This document shows, piece by piece, positions 7,892 through 18,371 of a stretch of DNA of 64,000 nucleotides. A program made the position numbers and the translations under genes. This DNA comes from CAWJLS01 sp963843755. GTDB taxonomy: Bacteria; Acidobacteriota; Thermoanaerobaculia; Multivoradales; DATKCC01. Location: the NCBI GenBank assembly GCA_963843755.1, contig CAWJLS010000013.1:186001-250000 (forward strand), given 5' to 3'. Within the stretch, counting starts at the first letter, position 1, and the number at the start of each line of letters is the position of its first letter. Under the pieces are notes generated by a model. That model made no database searches. It was given only the letters and a program-made list of their open reading frames with translations, and was not told the DNA's origin.

Positions 7892-10572
7892 TAGACAGGC
7901 GGGACGCGATGCCGGACTCGACGAAACCCACCCGCACGCTCTCTCTCGCCCTGGTCGCCTGGATCGCGCTCGGCCTCGCGTCGGTCGTGGCCGAGCCGCT
8001 CACGGCCCGGCCCCTGGCCCAGGGTCTGAGCCAGGCGACCGAGCGGCTCTTCCCGTCGCGGACCCAGTCCGGCCAGTCCGATCAGTCCGGCCAGGGCGCC
8101 CAGGAGGGGAGCGCGGGCCCCGACGCCGGACCGCCGCCAGTGCCCGCGGTCTCCGAGCTGATCCCGCGGGTGGTGCGCCTGGGCGAGGACGCCGACGCCG
8201 CCCTCGAGACGGTCGCCGAGATCTCCGACGTCTCCGCCCTCGAGCCGCGGGTCGACGAGCTCAAGCAGGCCCAGGACGAGATCGCCGGCAGCCTCACCGA
8301 CCTGCTGAACAAGGACTATGTCCGGGACGAGCGGGTGCAGGCGATCCTGGAACGGGCGCTGGCGCTCCAGGGCCGGGTCGACGACGCGATGAGCACGGCA
8401 TCGAGCCGGGTCGAGCGCCTCGACGCCCTGCGCACCTCCTGGCAGGAGAGCCGGGACCTCTGGAACCGGTGGCAGGAGTCGCTCCGGAGCGATCCCCAGT
8501 ACCGCGCCGTCTACCGGGAGCAGCTCGACCGCGGCGAGCGGGCGATCCGCCGGGTCCTGGAGGCGGCCAACGGCGCGCTGCCCGACCTGGTCCGGCTGCA
8601 GCAGCGGCTCCAGGCGGTGGACGCGGCCAGCCGGAAGACCGTCGACGACGCCCAGCGCCTGCTCCGGGTCTGGCGCCAGAGCCTGCTGCGGCCGACGGCC
8701 GCTCCGCTCCTCTCCGCCGCCTTCCGGGACGAGCTCCGCGCCAGCTTCAAGCCGGAGCTCGTGCCGTCGATGCTCGCCACCGCCCGCGAGGAGACGTCGC
8801 TCTCGGGGCGCAACCTCGGCGTGCTGGCGCTCCAGGTCGTGCTCGCCCTGCTCTTCGGATGGGCGCTCCGGCGGCTGCGGGCCACGGTGCCGGGCGCTTC
8901 GCCGTGGGCGGCGGTGCTGGACCATCCTTGGGCGATCGGCGTCCTGGTCGCCGCCACCGGCCTGTCGTTCCTCTACGGGCCGCTCGCGCCCCTCGGCCGG
9001 TTCGGCGTCGGCCTGGCGGAGGCTGTCTCGGCCGCGCTGGTCGCCGCCGGCATGTTCGCCAACCGCTACAAGCGGCTCCTGGTCTACCTGATCTCGGCGG
9101 CGTACGCGGTCTTCGCCGGGCTCGAAGCGGTGGCCCTGCCGCTGCCGCTCCAGCGGAGCCTGCTGGCCGTGCTGACGGTCGCCGGCATTCCGGTCCTGTT
9201 GCTCCTCGCCCGCCGCTCCCGCCGCTCGCGCTGGCGCAACCAGCGCTGGTTCGAGGCCGTCCTGCGCGCCGGGGCGCTCGCCCTGGCGGCGATCGTCGTG
9301 GGCGAGGTGGCCGGCTACCACGCGTTCGCCCAGTTCCTGCTCGAGGCCTCGGTCGTGACCGCGTTCGCCGCCTTCGTCGCGACGTTTCTGGTCCGGCTCG
9401 GGCGCGGCGGGATTCAGCTCCTGGTGCGTTCGGCGGAGACGGCCGGCGTCGGCAGCCTGACCCACTTGGGCGACGTGCTGACCGAGCGCCTGCTGCTGCT
9501 CCTCCAGGTGGCGGTGGTGGGCGGGACGCTGCTCTACCTGGCGGTGGTCTGGAACGCCGCGGAGAGCGTCGGCCAGGCCTGGCGGGCGGTGGTCGACGCC
9601 GGCGTCCAGGTCGGCGACACCCGCTTCACGGTCGGCCGCCTGCTGCTGGCCGGCCTCGCCGTCTACCTGGCGATCCTGATCTCCTGGACCCTCCGCAGCC
9701 TGCTCGACCGGGCGATCTTCGAGCATCGCAGCTTCGACCGCGGCGTGCGGGATTCGATCGCCACCCTGCTGCACTACGTGCTGATCGTGATCGGCGTGTT
9801 CGTCGCCCTGTCGGTCTTCGGCGTCGACCTCTCGAACCTCGCCCTGATCGCCGGGGCGCTGTCGGTCGGGGTCGGTTTCGGCCTGCAGAACGTGGTCAAC
9901 AACTTCGTCAGCGGCCTGATCCTGCTGTTCGAGCGCCCGGTCCGCGTCGGGGACATCGTCGTGCTCGGCGACCAGCAGGGGACGATCTCCAAGATCGGCA
10001 TGCGCTCAACGGTGCTGACGACCTTCAACGGCGCCGAGCTCATCGTCCCCAACGCCGACCTGATCTCCCAACAGGTGATCAACTGGACGCTGACGACCCC
10101 ACGGGCGCGGCTGGTGCTGCCGGTCTCGGCGGCCTACGGCAACGACCCGGCCCGGGTGATCGAGCTGCTCCACCAGATCGGCACCGACTACCCCCTGGCC
10201 CTGGACGAGCCGGCGCCGATGGCGGTCTTCACCGGCTTCGGCGACAGCTCGATCGATTTCGAGCTGCGGGTCTGGCTGGGCGCCTTCGACCAGCTCCTCC
10301 AGGCGCGGAGCGAGCTGGCGGCGGCGGTCACCCGCCGGTTCGCCGAGGAGGGGCTGGAGATCCCGTTCCCCCAGCGCGACCTGCACGTGCGGAGCGTGGG
10401 GGAGGAGGTGACCGGCGCCTTCCGGCGTGGCGCGCGGGACGCGGCGCCTGCCCCACCGCCACGGTCCGAGCCGCCGCCGATCCACGAGGGCGACCACGAG
10501 GCGACCGCGGGAGAGGGCGAGAGCCCCGAGTCACCCGACCCGGGGTCCGCCCGCCCCGACGGCGACGGCTAA
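7888..10572 (+). CDS. Large MscS-type mechanosensitive channel
   Basis: An 894-residue MscS-superfamily protein. A signal peptide is followed by a Ser/Gln/Gly-rich linker and a long helical, probably periplasmic, coiled-coil region (residues ~80-300), then about ten membrane segments. The pore helix and beta domain are typical: LIAGALSVGVGFGLQNVVNN, then FERPVRVGDIVVLGD and TFNGAELIVPNADLIS. The C-terminal cytoplasmic vestibule ends in an acidic/Pro-rich tail. The size and extended N-terminus resemble MscK/YbdG-like large channels rather than small MscS. It probably protects against hypo-osmotic shock. ATG 7888 overlaps the murJ stop; ATG 7909 is an alternative start. It converges with another MscS gene downstream. 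Confidence 0.92.
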   Translation: MIDRRDAMPDSTKPTRTLSLALVAWIALGLASVVAEPLTARPLAQGLSQATERLFPSRTQSGQSDQSGQGAQEGSAGPDAGPPPVPAVSELIPRVVRLGEDADAALETVAEISDVSALEPRVDELKQAQDEIAGSLTDLLNKDYVRDERVQAILERALALQGRVDDAMSTASSRVERLDALRTSWQESRDLWNRWQESLRSDPQYRAVYREQLDRGERAIRRVLEAANGALPDLVRLQQRLQAVDAASRKTVDDAQRLLRVWRQSLLRPTAAPLLSAAFRDELRASFKPELVPSMLATAREETSLSGRNLGVLALQVVLALLFGWALRRLRATVPGASPWAAVLDHPWAIGVLVAATGLSFLYGPLAPLGRFGVGLAEAVSAALVAAGMFANRYKRLLVYLISAAYAVFAGLEAVALPLPLQRSLLAVLTVAGIPVLLLLARRSRRSRWRNQRWFEAVLRAGALALAAIVVGEVAGYHAFAQFLLEASVVTAFAAFVATFLVRLGRGGIQLLVRSAETAGVGSLTHLGDVLTERLLLLLQVAVVGGTLLYLAVVWNAAESVGQAWRAVVDAGVQVGDTRFTVGRLLLAGLAVYLAILISWTLRSLLDRAIFEHRSFDRGVRDSIATLLHYVLIVIGVFVALSVFGVDLSNLALIAGALSVGVGFGLQNVVNNFVSGLILLFERPVRVGDIVVLGDQQGTISKIGMRSTVLTTFNGAELIVPNADLISQQVINWTLTTPRARLVLPVSAAYGNDPARVIELLHQIGTDYPLALDEPAPMAVFTGFGDSSIDFELRVWLGAFDQLLQARSELAAAVTRRFAEEGLEIPFPQRDLHVRSVGEEVTGAFRRGARDAAPAPPPRSEPPPIHEGDHEATAGEGESPESPDPGSARPDGDG

Positions 10573-10607
10573 GGCGAGGGGAAGGGAGCTCCCCCGGTCC
10601 GTCTTCG

Positions 10608-12398
10608 TCAGTCCGCCGCCGCGCCGAGCACCCGGCCGGCGGCCCGGCGTCCGGCCTCCGCCGCACCGCCGGAGACGGCGGCCCGCTCCGGCGGCGCCTG
10701 CTCGTGGAGCCACACCGTCCGGGTGGGGAAGGCCAGCTCGACCCCCAGCTCCTCGGCCAGCCGCAGGATGTCCAGCGCCAGGGCGTGGCGCGCCGCCAGC
10801 TCCTCGCCCCAGTCGGCGGTCTCGAAGAAGACGTAGAGGAGCACCTCGAGCCCCGACTCGCCGAACGAGTTGAGGTAGACCTGGAACGCGTCCTTGCGGG
10901 TGATCTCTCCCCGGCGGATCAGCTCCCGGATGCCCTCGCAGAAGGCGTCGATGGTCGCCGGCGGCGTGTCGTAGGTGATCGACAGCGTGGTCGACCAGCG
11001 GCGGAAGCGCCGGGCCCCGTAGTTGTCGACCGCGGAGCTGATCAGGTTCGAGTTGGGCAGGGTGATCAGCGAGTTGTAGAAGGTGCGGATGCGGATGCTC
11101 CGGAAGCCCACCTCCTCGACCACGCCTTCGAAGCTACCCACCACCACCCAGTCGCCGACCGAGAACGGCCGGTCGACCAGGACCATCAACGAGCCGAACA
11201 GGTTCTTGACCACGTCCTGGGCCGCCAGGGCGACCGCCAGGCCGCCGAGGCCGAGGCCGGCGAGCAGGCTCGAGATGTCCATCTCCAGGGTCTCGGCCAC
11301 GAACACCAGGCCGAAGGCGGCGATGAACACCTTGAGCGACTTGCGGACCAACGGCACCAGCAGGTCGTCGAACCGGTTGCGGGTGTGGCGGGCGTGCTCC
11401 TCGAGCAGAGCCGCCAGGATGTCGACCAGGCGGTAGGCGGCCCAGACCGCGCCGGCGGCGAGGACGAAGCGCACCGCCACCTCGAGCACCGACAGGACGG
11501 AGACCGAAAGGTAGAGGAAGCGCAGGCCGCCCGACCAGACCAGCGCCATGGCGACCAGCCCGAGGGGGCGCAGCACCTTGCGCAGGGCGAGATCCTCGAC
11601 CTTGTCGACCCGCGTGCGGAGCCAGCGGGCGACCCAAACCTCGGCGACGAAGACGACGATCCGGTCGACGATGACGCCGAGCAGCGCCAGCAGCAGCAGG
11701 CCGAGCCACTGCCAGATCTCCAGGATGAAGACCGTCCGCAGCAGGGAGCGGGGCATCTTCGAACGCAGCCAGAGCCCCGGCGACAGAGACTCGGAGGCGA
11801 CCTGGACCCCTTCGACCACCTGCTTGTCCTCGACCGAGCGGAAGAGCGCCGGGATGTCGTCGACGGTCGCCGCGCTGAACAGCCACTCGCCGCTCGCCTG
11901 CCGCTGGATGACCACGTCTCCCTGGGGCGACGTCAGGAAGACGTAGGGCTCGGCGTCGGGGGCGTCGGGGATCGTCTCCGGGTCGATCAGCTCGGTGCGG
12001 TCGAGGATGTTCTTGAGCTGGACCGCCAGCTCGGGTCCCTTGACCGAGCGCACGGCCTCGGGGATCTGCGAGAGGTCGAGGGCCGCCACCGCCTGGCTGA
12101 TGCCGTCCCCCTGCTCGTAGAACGCCTGGAGGAAGCTCATCATGGTAGCCCGCGGCGTCCGGTGCTCGGGCGGCACCTGGGCGTCGGAACGGTCGCTGCC
12201 GGAGCCGTCGGTCCGGGAGGCCTGTGGCGCGGCTCGATCCTGGGATGGGGCCTGCGTCTGCCCCGGAACCTGTGCCGCGGCCAGGGCGAGCGCGGGCAGG
12301 GAGAGGACGGCGCAGGCCGTCAGCGCGATCCGGAGCGCCAGGCTCGAGGCGGCGCGAGCGCGGCGCGGGCGGAGGCTCGGTGTCTCAGTCTGGGGCAT
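10608..12398 (-). CDS. MscS-type mechanosensitive channel
   Basis: A 596-residue MscS-superfamily channel. It has an N-terminal signal peptide (ALTACAVLSLPALALAAAQV), a ~150-residue soluble region, several membrane helices and then the pore signature SSLLAGLGLGGLAVALAAQD, with DRPFSVGDWVVVG and FYNSLITLPNSNLISS in the beta domain. ATG 12398 is chosen because the signal peptide begins there; the open frame extends further upstream without sense. No ribosome-binding site is visible, but TATCAT (12412-12407) lies eight bases before the ATG, which suggests a leaderless mRNA. The gene ends 35 bases from the convergent, larger MscS gene and is not a close copy of it. It is divergent from the metalloprotease gene at 12469. 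Confidence 0.9.
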   Translation of the reverse strand: MPQTETPSLRPRRARAASSLALRIALTACAVLSLPALALAAAQVPGQTQAPSQDRAAPQASRTDGSGSDRSDAQVPPEHRTPRATMMSFLQAFYEQGDGISQAVAALDLSQIPEAVRSVKGPELAVQLKNILDRTELIDPETIPDAPDAEPYVFLTSPQGDVVIQRQASGEWLFSAATVDDIPALFRSVEDKQVVEGVQVASESLSPGLWLRSKMPRSLLRTVFILEIWQWLGLLLLALLGVIVDRIVVFVAEVWVARWLRTRVDKVEDLALRKVLRPLGLVAMALVWSGGLRFLYLSVSVLSVLEVAVRFVLAAGAVWAAYRLVDILAALLEEHARHTRNRFDDLLVPLVRKSLKVFIAAFGLVFVAETLEMDISSLLAGLGLGGLAVALAAQDVVKNLFGSLMVLVDRPFSVGDWVVVGSFEGVVEEVGFRSIRIRTFYNSLITLPNSNLISSAVDNYGARRFRRWSTTLSITYDTPPATIDAFCEGIRELIRRGEITRKDAFQVYLNSFGESGLEVLLYVFFETADWGEELAARHALALDILRLAEELGVELAFPTRTVWLHEQAPPERAAVSGGAAEAGRRAAGRVLGAAAD

Positions 12399-12468
12399 GG
12401 GGCCGGATGATACAGTCCACCGCCTGTCGTCTGCATTCCATCGGCCTCTTCGACGGGGAACCCTGCCC

Positions 12469-15108
12469 ATGAAACGAGCCCCATTCGGACTCACCCTCCT
12501 GACCCTTCTCCTCGGCGCCTGCGGCTCGCTCTCGGCCACGGCGCCCTCTCCCGCGACCCAAGCGGCCCAAGCGGGCCGACCTGCGATGCCCGGCGCCGCG
12601 CAGAACGGGGCGGGGCAGGATCAGACAGGGCTGCCGAGCGTGGCCCGCAAGACCGAAGGGATGGAGCACCGGAGCGGGCTTCTCGACCTGTGGCTCGACC
12701 GGGACAACGGCGCGGTCTACCTGGCGGTTCCGGCGCCACCCGAAGGCTCGGACGAGGCCGGGCGCTACCTCTACATCGAAGGGCTGGTGACCGGCCTGGG
12801 CTCGAACCCGGTCGGCCTCGACCGCGGACAGATCGGACCCACCCGGGTGGTGGCCTTCCGCCGGGTCGGCAACCGGCTGCTGGTCGAGGTCGAGAACCTC
12901 GGCTTCCGCGCGCTCTCCGACGACCCGGACGAGCTCGAGGCGGTGAAGGAATCGTTCGCCGACTCGGTGCTCTGGGGCGGCCCGATCGTCGCCCGCGACC
13001 CGGACGGCCGGACCCTGGTCGACTTCACGTCGTTCCTGGTGCGCGACGCCCACGACATCTCGGCGACCCTGCGCCGGACCGGCCAGGGCGCCTACGCCCT
13101 GGACCCGGAGCGCAGCGCGGTCGACCTCAGCTCGTGCCGCACCTTCCCCGAGAACCTGGAGATCGAGGCGGAGCTGACCTACGCCACCGCCGGCGAGCCG
13201 GGGAATCTGGTCGCCCGGACCGTGCCGGTGCCGACCGCGTTCACCCTCCGCCAGCACCACTCCCTGATCAAGCTTCCCGACGACGGCTACACGCCCCGGG
13301 AGTTCGACCCGCGCTCCGGCTCGTACGGCGTGGCGTTCCAGGACTACGCGGCGCCCCTCGACAAGCCGCTCCGCCGCCAGTGGCTGGTGCGCCACCGCCT
13401 GGAGAAGGTCGACCCGACCGCGGCCAGCTCGCCCGTGGTCGAGCCGATCGTCTACTACGTCGACCGGGGGACGCCCGAGCCCGTGCGGAGCGCCCTGATC
13501 GAGGGCGCCTCCTGGTGGGCCCAGGCGTTCGAGGCCGCCGGGTTCGAGAACGCCTTCCGGGTCGAGCTGCTGCCGAAGGGCGCCGACCCCCTCGACGTGC
13601 GCTACAACGTCATCGAGTGGGTCCACCGCTCGACCCGCGGCTGGTCGTACGGTGGGGGAGTGATCGACCCGCGCACCGGCGAGATGATCAAGGGGCACGT
13701 CTCCCTGGGCTCGCTCCGCGTGCGCCAGGACCGGCTGATCTTCGAGGGCCTCGAAGGCACCGCCGAGACCGGCACCGGCTCGGCCGACGACCCGGTGCAG
13801 CTCGCCCTCTCCCGGCTGCGCCAGCTCGCCGCCCACGAGACCGGCCACACCCTCGGGCTGGCCCACAACTTCGCCGCCAGCACCTACGGCCGCGCCTCGG
13901 TCATGGACTACCCGGCGCCGCTGGTGACGGTCGCCGCCGACGGCTCGCTCGATTTCTCCGCCGCCTACGACACCGGCATCGGCGCCTTCGACATCCAGTC
14001 GATCCGCTACGCCTACACCCAGTTCCCGCCGGGCAGTGACGAGACGGCGGGGCTCGACGCCATCCTGGCGGAGAACCGCCGGCGGGGGATGGTCTTCCTC
14101 ACCGACGAGGACGCCCGGCCGCCCGGCGCGGCGCAGCCGCTGGCCAACCTCTGGGACAACGGCACCGACCCGGTCGACGGGCTCCAGACGGTGCTGGCCG
14201 TGCGCAAGAAGGCGCTCGCCTCCTTCGGTCCGGGCAATATCGCGCCGGGACAGCCGCTCGCCCTGCTCAACGAGGTCCTGGTGCCGGTCTACTTCTACCA
14301 CCGCTACCAGCTCGAGGCGGCGACCAAGGCGATCGGCGGCCTCGACTACCGCTACGCCATGCGCGGCGACCCGTCGCCGGCCGCCCATCCGGTGCCGGCG
14401 GCCGAGCAGCGCCGGGCCCTGAAGCTCGTGCTGTCGACCCTCGACCCGGCCTTCCTCGACCTGCCGGAGTCGGTCCTGGAGCTGCTGCTGCCGCGGCCCA
14501 ACGGCTTCCCGCCCAACGAGGAGATGTTCGGCAGCGCCACCGACCCGGCCTTCGACGCCCTCGGCGCGGCCGGCACCGCGGCGGGGATGACCGTCGGCGG
14601 CCTGCTCCAGCCCCAGCGCGCCGCGCGGCTGGTCGACTTCTCTCGGCGCGATCCGGAGCTGCCGTCGCTGGTGGAGGTGCTCGACGCGGTGACCGACGCC
14701 GCCTTCGGCGCCGCGCCGCAGGACGGGACGCCCATCGGGCGCCGGCGGCTGGAGATCCGCCGCACCGTCCAGTCCGCGGTGGTGCGCGGCATGCTCGACC
14801 TGGCGAGCGATCCGGCGTCGACGCCCGCGGTGCGCGCCCGGACCGAGGCCGCGCTCGCCGCCCTGGCGGAGCGCCTCCGTTCCGGCGGCACGGCGCAGGC
14901 GACCGCCCACCGGACCTATCTGGCCAACGAGATCGACCGTTACCTGCAGCGCGTCCGCGGTGAGGCGAGCCCGCTTCCCATGCAGACGGCACCGCCTCCG
15001 GGGAGCCCGATCGGCTCCGGGCGGGCTCCTTGGGCCACCACCGGCTCGGCCGCCGGGCAGGCGCCCGACTGGATCGGCCGTGGCTGCAGCTTCGACCCGA
15101 TTTTTTGA
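12469..15108 (+). CDS. Zinc metalloprotease lipoprotein (DUF5117/DUF4953-type)
   Basis: An 879-residue secreted lipoprotein. The signal peptide ends in a lipobox (LLTLLLGACGS), so it should be lipidated and attached to the outer or inner membrane. The catalytic motif HETGHTLGLAH at residues 456-466 is a full metzincin zinc site (HExxHxxGxxH), followed by the turn SVMDYPAP that contains the Met-turn. Flanking sequence (SYGVAFQDYAAPLDKPLRRQ, then VYYVDRGTPEPVR) matches the DUF5117-DUF4953 family of large bacterial zinc-dependent proteases. ATG 12469 is the only start that gives the signal peptide; the ribosome-binding site is weak (ACGGGGA). Downstream, a strong hairpin separates it from the OPT transporter gene, which might import the peptides it releases; that is inferred from order only. 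Confidence 0.92.
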   Translation: MKRAPFGLTLLTLLLGACGSLSATAPSPATQAAQAGRPAMPGAAQNGAGQDQTGLPSVARKTEGMEHRSGLLDLWLDRDNGAVYLAVPAPPEGSDEAGRYLYIEGLVTGLGSNPVGLDRGQIGPTRVVAFRRVGNRLLVEVENLGFRALSDDPDELEAVKESFADSVLWGGPIVARDPDGRTLVDFTSFLVRDAHDISATLRRTGQGAYALDPERSAVDLSSCRTFPENLEIEAELTYATAGEPGNLVARTVPVPTAFTLRQHHSLIKLPDDGYTPREFDPRSGSYGVAFQDYAAPLDKPLRRQWLVRHRLEKVDPTAASSPVVEPIVYYVDRGTPEPVRSALIEGASWWAQAFEAAGFENAFRVELLPKGADPLDVRYNVIEWVHRSTRGWSYGGGVIDPRTGEMIKGHVSLGSLRVRQDRLIFEGLEGTAETGTGSADDPVQLALSRLRQLAAHETGHTLGLAHNFAASTYGRASVMDYPAPLVTVAADGSLDFSAAYDTGIGAFDIQSIRYAYTQFPPGSDETAGLDAILAENRRRGMVFLTDEDARPPGAAQPLANLWDNGTDPVDGLQTVLAVRKKALASFGPGNIAPGQPLALLNEVLVPVYFYHRYQLEAATKAIGGLDYRYAMRGDPSPAAHPVPAAEQRRALKLVLSTLDPAFLDLPESVLELLLPRPNGFPPNEEMFGSATDPAFDALGAAGTAAGMTVGGLLQPQRAARLVDFSRRDPELPSLVEVLDAVTDAAFGAAPQDGTPIGRRRLEIRRTVQSAVVRGMLDLASDPASTPAVRARTEAALAALAERLRSGGTAQATAHRTYLANEIDRYLQRVRGEASPLPMQTAPPPGSPIGSGRAPWATTGSAAGQAPDWIGRGCSFDPIF

Positions 15109-15181
15109 GGGCGACCCGATCTCTTGAAGCCCGGCGCACTTCGTTAGAGGCCGCCCGAGCCGCCGAGACCGCCGCGCCGTG

Positions 15182-15204
15182 GAGTCGGCCGCGGCGGCCG
15201 ACTC
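15182..15204 (+). promoter_or_regulatory. Perfect hairpin in leader of OPT transporter gene
   Basis: GAGTCGGCCG and its exact complement CGGCCGACTC enclose a CGG triloop. The structure lies 42 bases before the OPT start and 73 bases after the metalloprotease stop. It has no following T-run, so it looks more like an attenuator, processing or protein-binding site than a classical terminator. Confidence 0.5.
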
Positions 15205-15246
15205 GCACCACCGACCGACACCCGACCCGACGAGGGGAGACGATCG

Positions 15247-17235
<1,989 letters not shown>

Positions 17236-17292
17236 GTGGTGGGGAAGGGGGAAAGGGGCCGCGACGGTGAAGATCGTGAGAAGCTCGTGCCC

Positions 17293-18240
17293 ATGCTCAA
17301 GATGGTGAAAACGCTGAAGACGGTCACCGTGTCCCACGGCCCGCGCGCCCTCCTGGTGCCGGCCGTCCTCCTCCTGCTCCTGGCGGGCTGCGGCTCGATC
17401 GCCTGCGGTGGCCGGGGCGGGTCCGTCGCCGACGCCGCCGGTCGAAAGAACGGAGGAGCCGCCCACGTGCCGTCGCTCGCCGTCCGCATCCTCGCCAGCC
17501 ATCCCCACGACCCCCACGCCTTCACCCAGGGCCTGCTGCTCGACGACGGCGTCCTCTACGAGAGCACCGGCCTCTACGGCCACTCGAGCCTGCGCCGGGT
17601 CGAGCTCGACAGCGGCAGGGTGCTCAAGCAGGAGGATCTGCCGGACGAGTACTTCGGCGAGGGCCTGGCCCTGGTTCCCGGGGGTCCACAAGGCGATCTA
17701 CAGCGCATGGGGCGCGACCGGCTGATCCAGCTCACCTGGAAGAGCGGCGTGGCACTGGTCTGGGACCGGCAGGACTTCAAGCAGGTGGGAACGTACGACT
17801 ACAAGGGCGAGGGGTGGGGCCTGACCTACGACGGCTCCCACCTGGTGATGAGCGACGGCAGCTCGTGGCTCACGTTCCGCGATCCCGAGACCTTCGAGGA
17901 GCTCTCCCGCGTCCAGGTCGTCCTCGATGGGCGCCCCCTCGCCCAGCTCAACGAGCTCGAATGGGTCGACGGCAAGGTCTGGGCGAACGTCTGGGGATCG
18001 AACCTGATCGTCGAGATCGACCCGGCCACGGGCAGAGTGATCGCCACGGCCGACCTGAGCGTGCTCTACCGCCAGATCGGCCCGAACGAAGCCCAGGACA
18101 TGGACGTGCTCAACGGCATCGCCTACCTGCCCGGGTCAGGAACGGGGACGGGCGGCGGGATCGGGAGCGGCGTCTTCCTGGTCACCGGCAAGAACTGGCC
18201 GCGGCTGTTCGAGGTCGCCTTCCAGCCGCCCTCGCCCTGA
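17293..18240 (+). CDS. Glutaminyl-peptide cyclotransferase-like lipoprotein
   Basis: A 315-residue protein of the bacterial/plant-type glutaminyl cyclase family, a five-bladed propeller that forms N-terminal pyroglutamate. A signal peptide with lipobox (LLLLLAGCGS) precedes the family core: HDPHAFTQGLLLDDGVLYES, YDYKGEGWGLTYDG, QLNELEWVDGKVWANVW and FLVTGKNWPRLFEVAF. ATG 17293 was preferred because it starts just before the signal peptide; a GTG at 17236 directly after the OPT stop would add 19 charged residues. Between FGEGLALV and DRLIQLTW, where family members have only a few residues, there is an unusual ~11-residue insert (see findings). Export and substrate are inferred. Confidence 0.88.
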   Translation: MLKMVKTLKTVTVSHGPRALLVPAVLLLLLAGCGSIACGGRGGSVADAAGRKNGGAAHVPSLAVRILASHPHDPHAFTQGLLLDDGVLYESTGLYGHSSLRRVELDSGRVLKQEDLPDEYFGEGLALVPGGPQGDLQRMGRDRLIQLTWKSGVALVWDRQDFKQVGTYDYKGEGWGLTYDGSHLVMSDGSSWLTFRDPETFEELSRVQVVLDGRPLAQLNELEWVDGKVWANVWGSNLIVEIDPATGRVIATADLSVLYRQIGPNEAQDMDVLNGIAYLPGSGTGTGGGIGSGVFLVTGKNWPRLFEVAFQPPSP

Positions 18241-18371
18241 GGCCCACGCCGGTTCCGGGCGCACGGCCGGCCGGACGCCGTTGCCCACCGTCGGTCCCCT
18301 TGCGTAGACTGGGCCTTTGCGATGAGCTCGCTCGAACGAATCCCTCTTCACCCACGACAGGGAGGTACGGC

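Noticed and set aside
10583..10600. Terminator between the two convergent MscS genes
   Set aside because: Only a GGGAGCTCCC palindrome without loop space or T-run is present; too weak to call.
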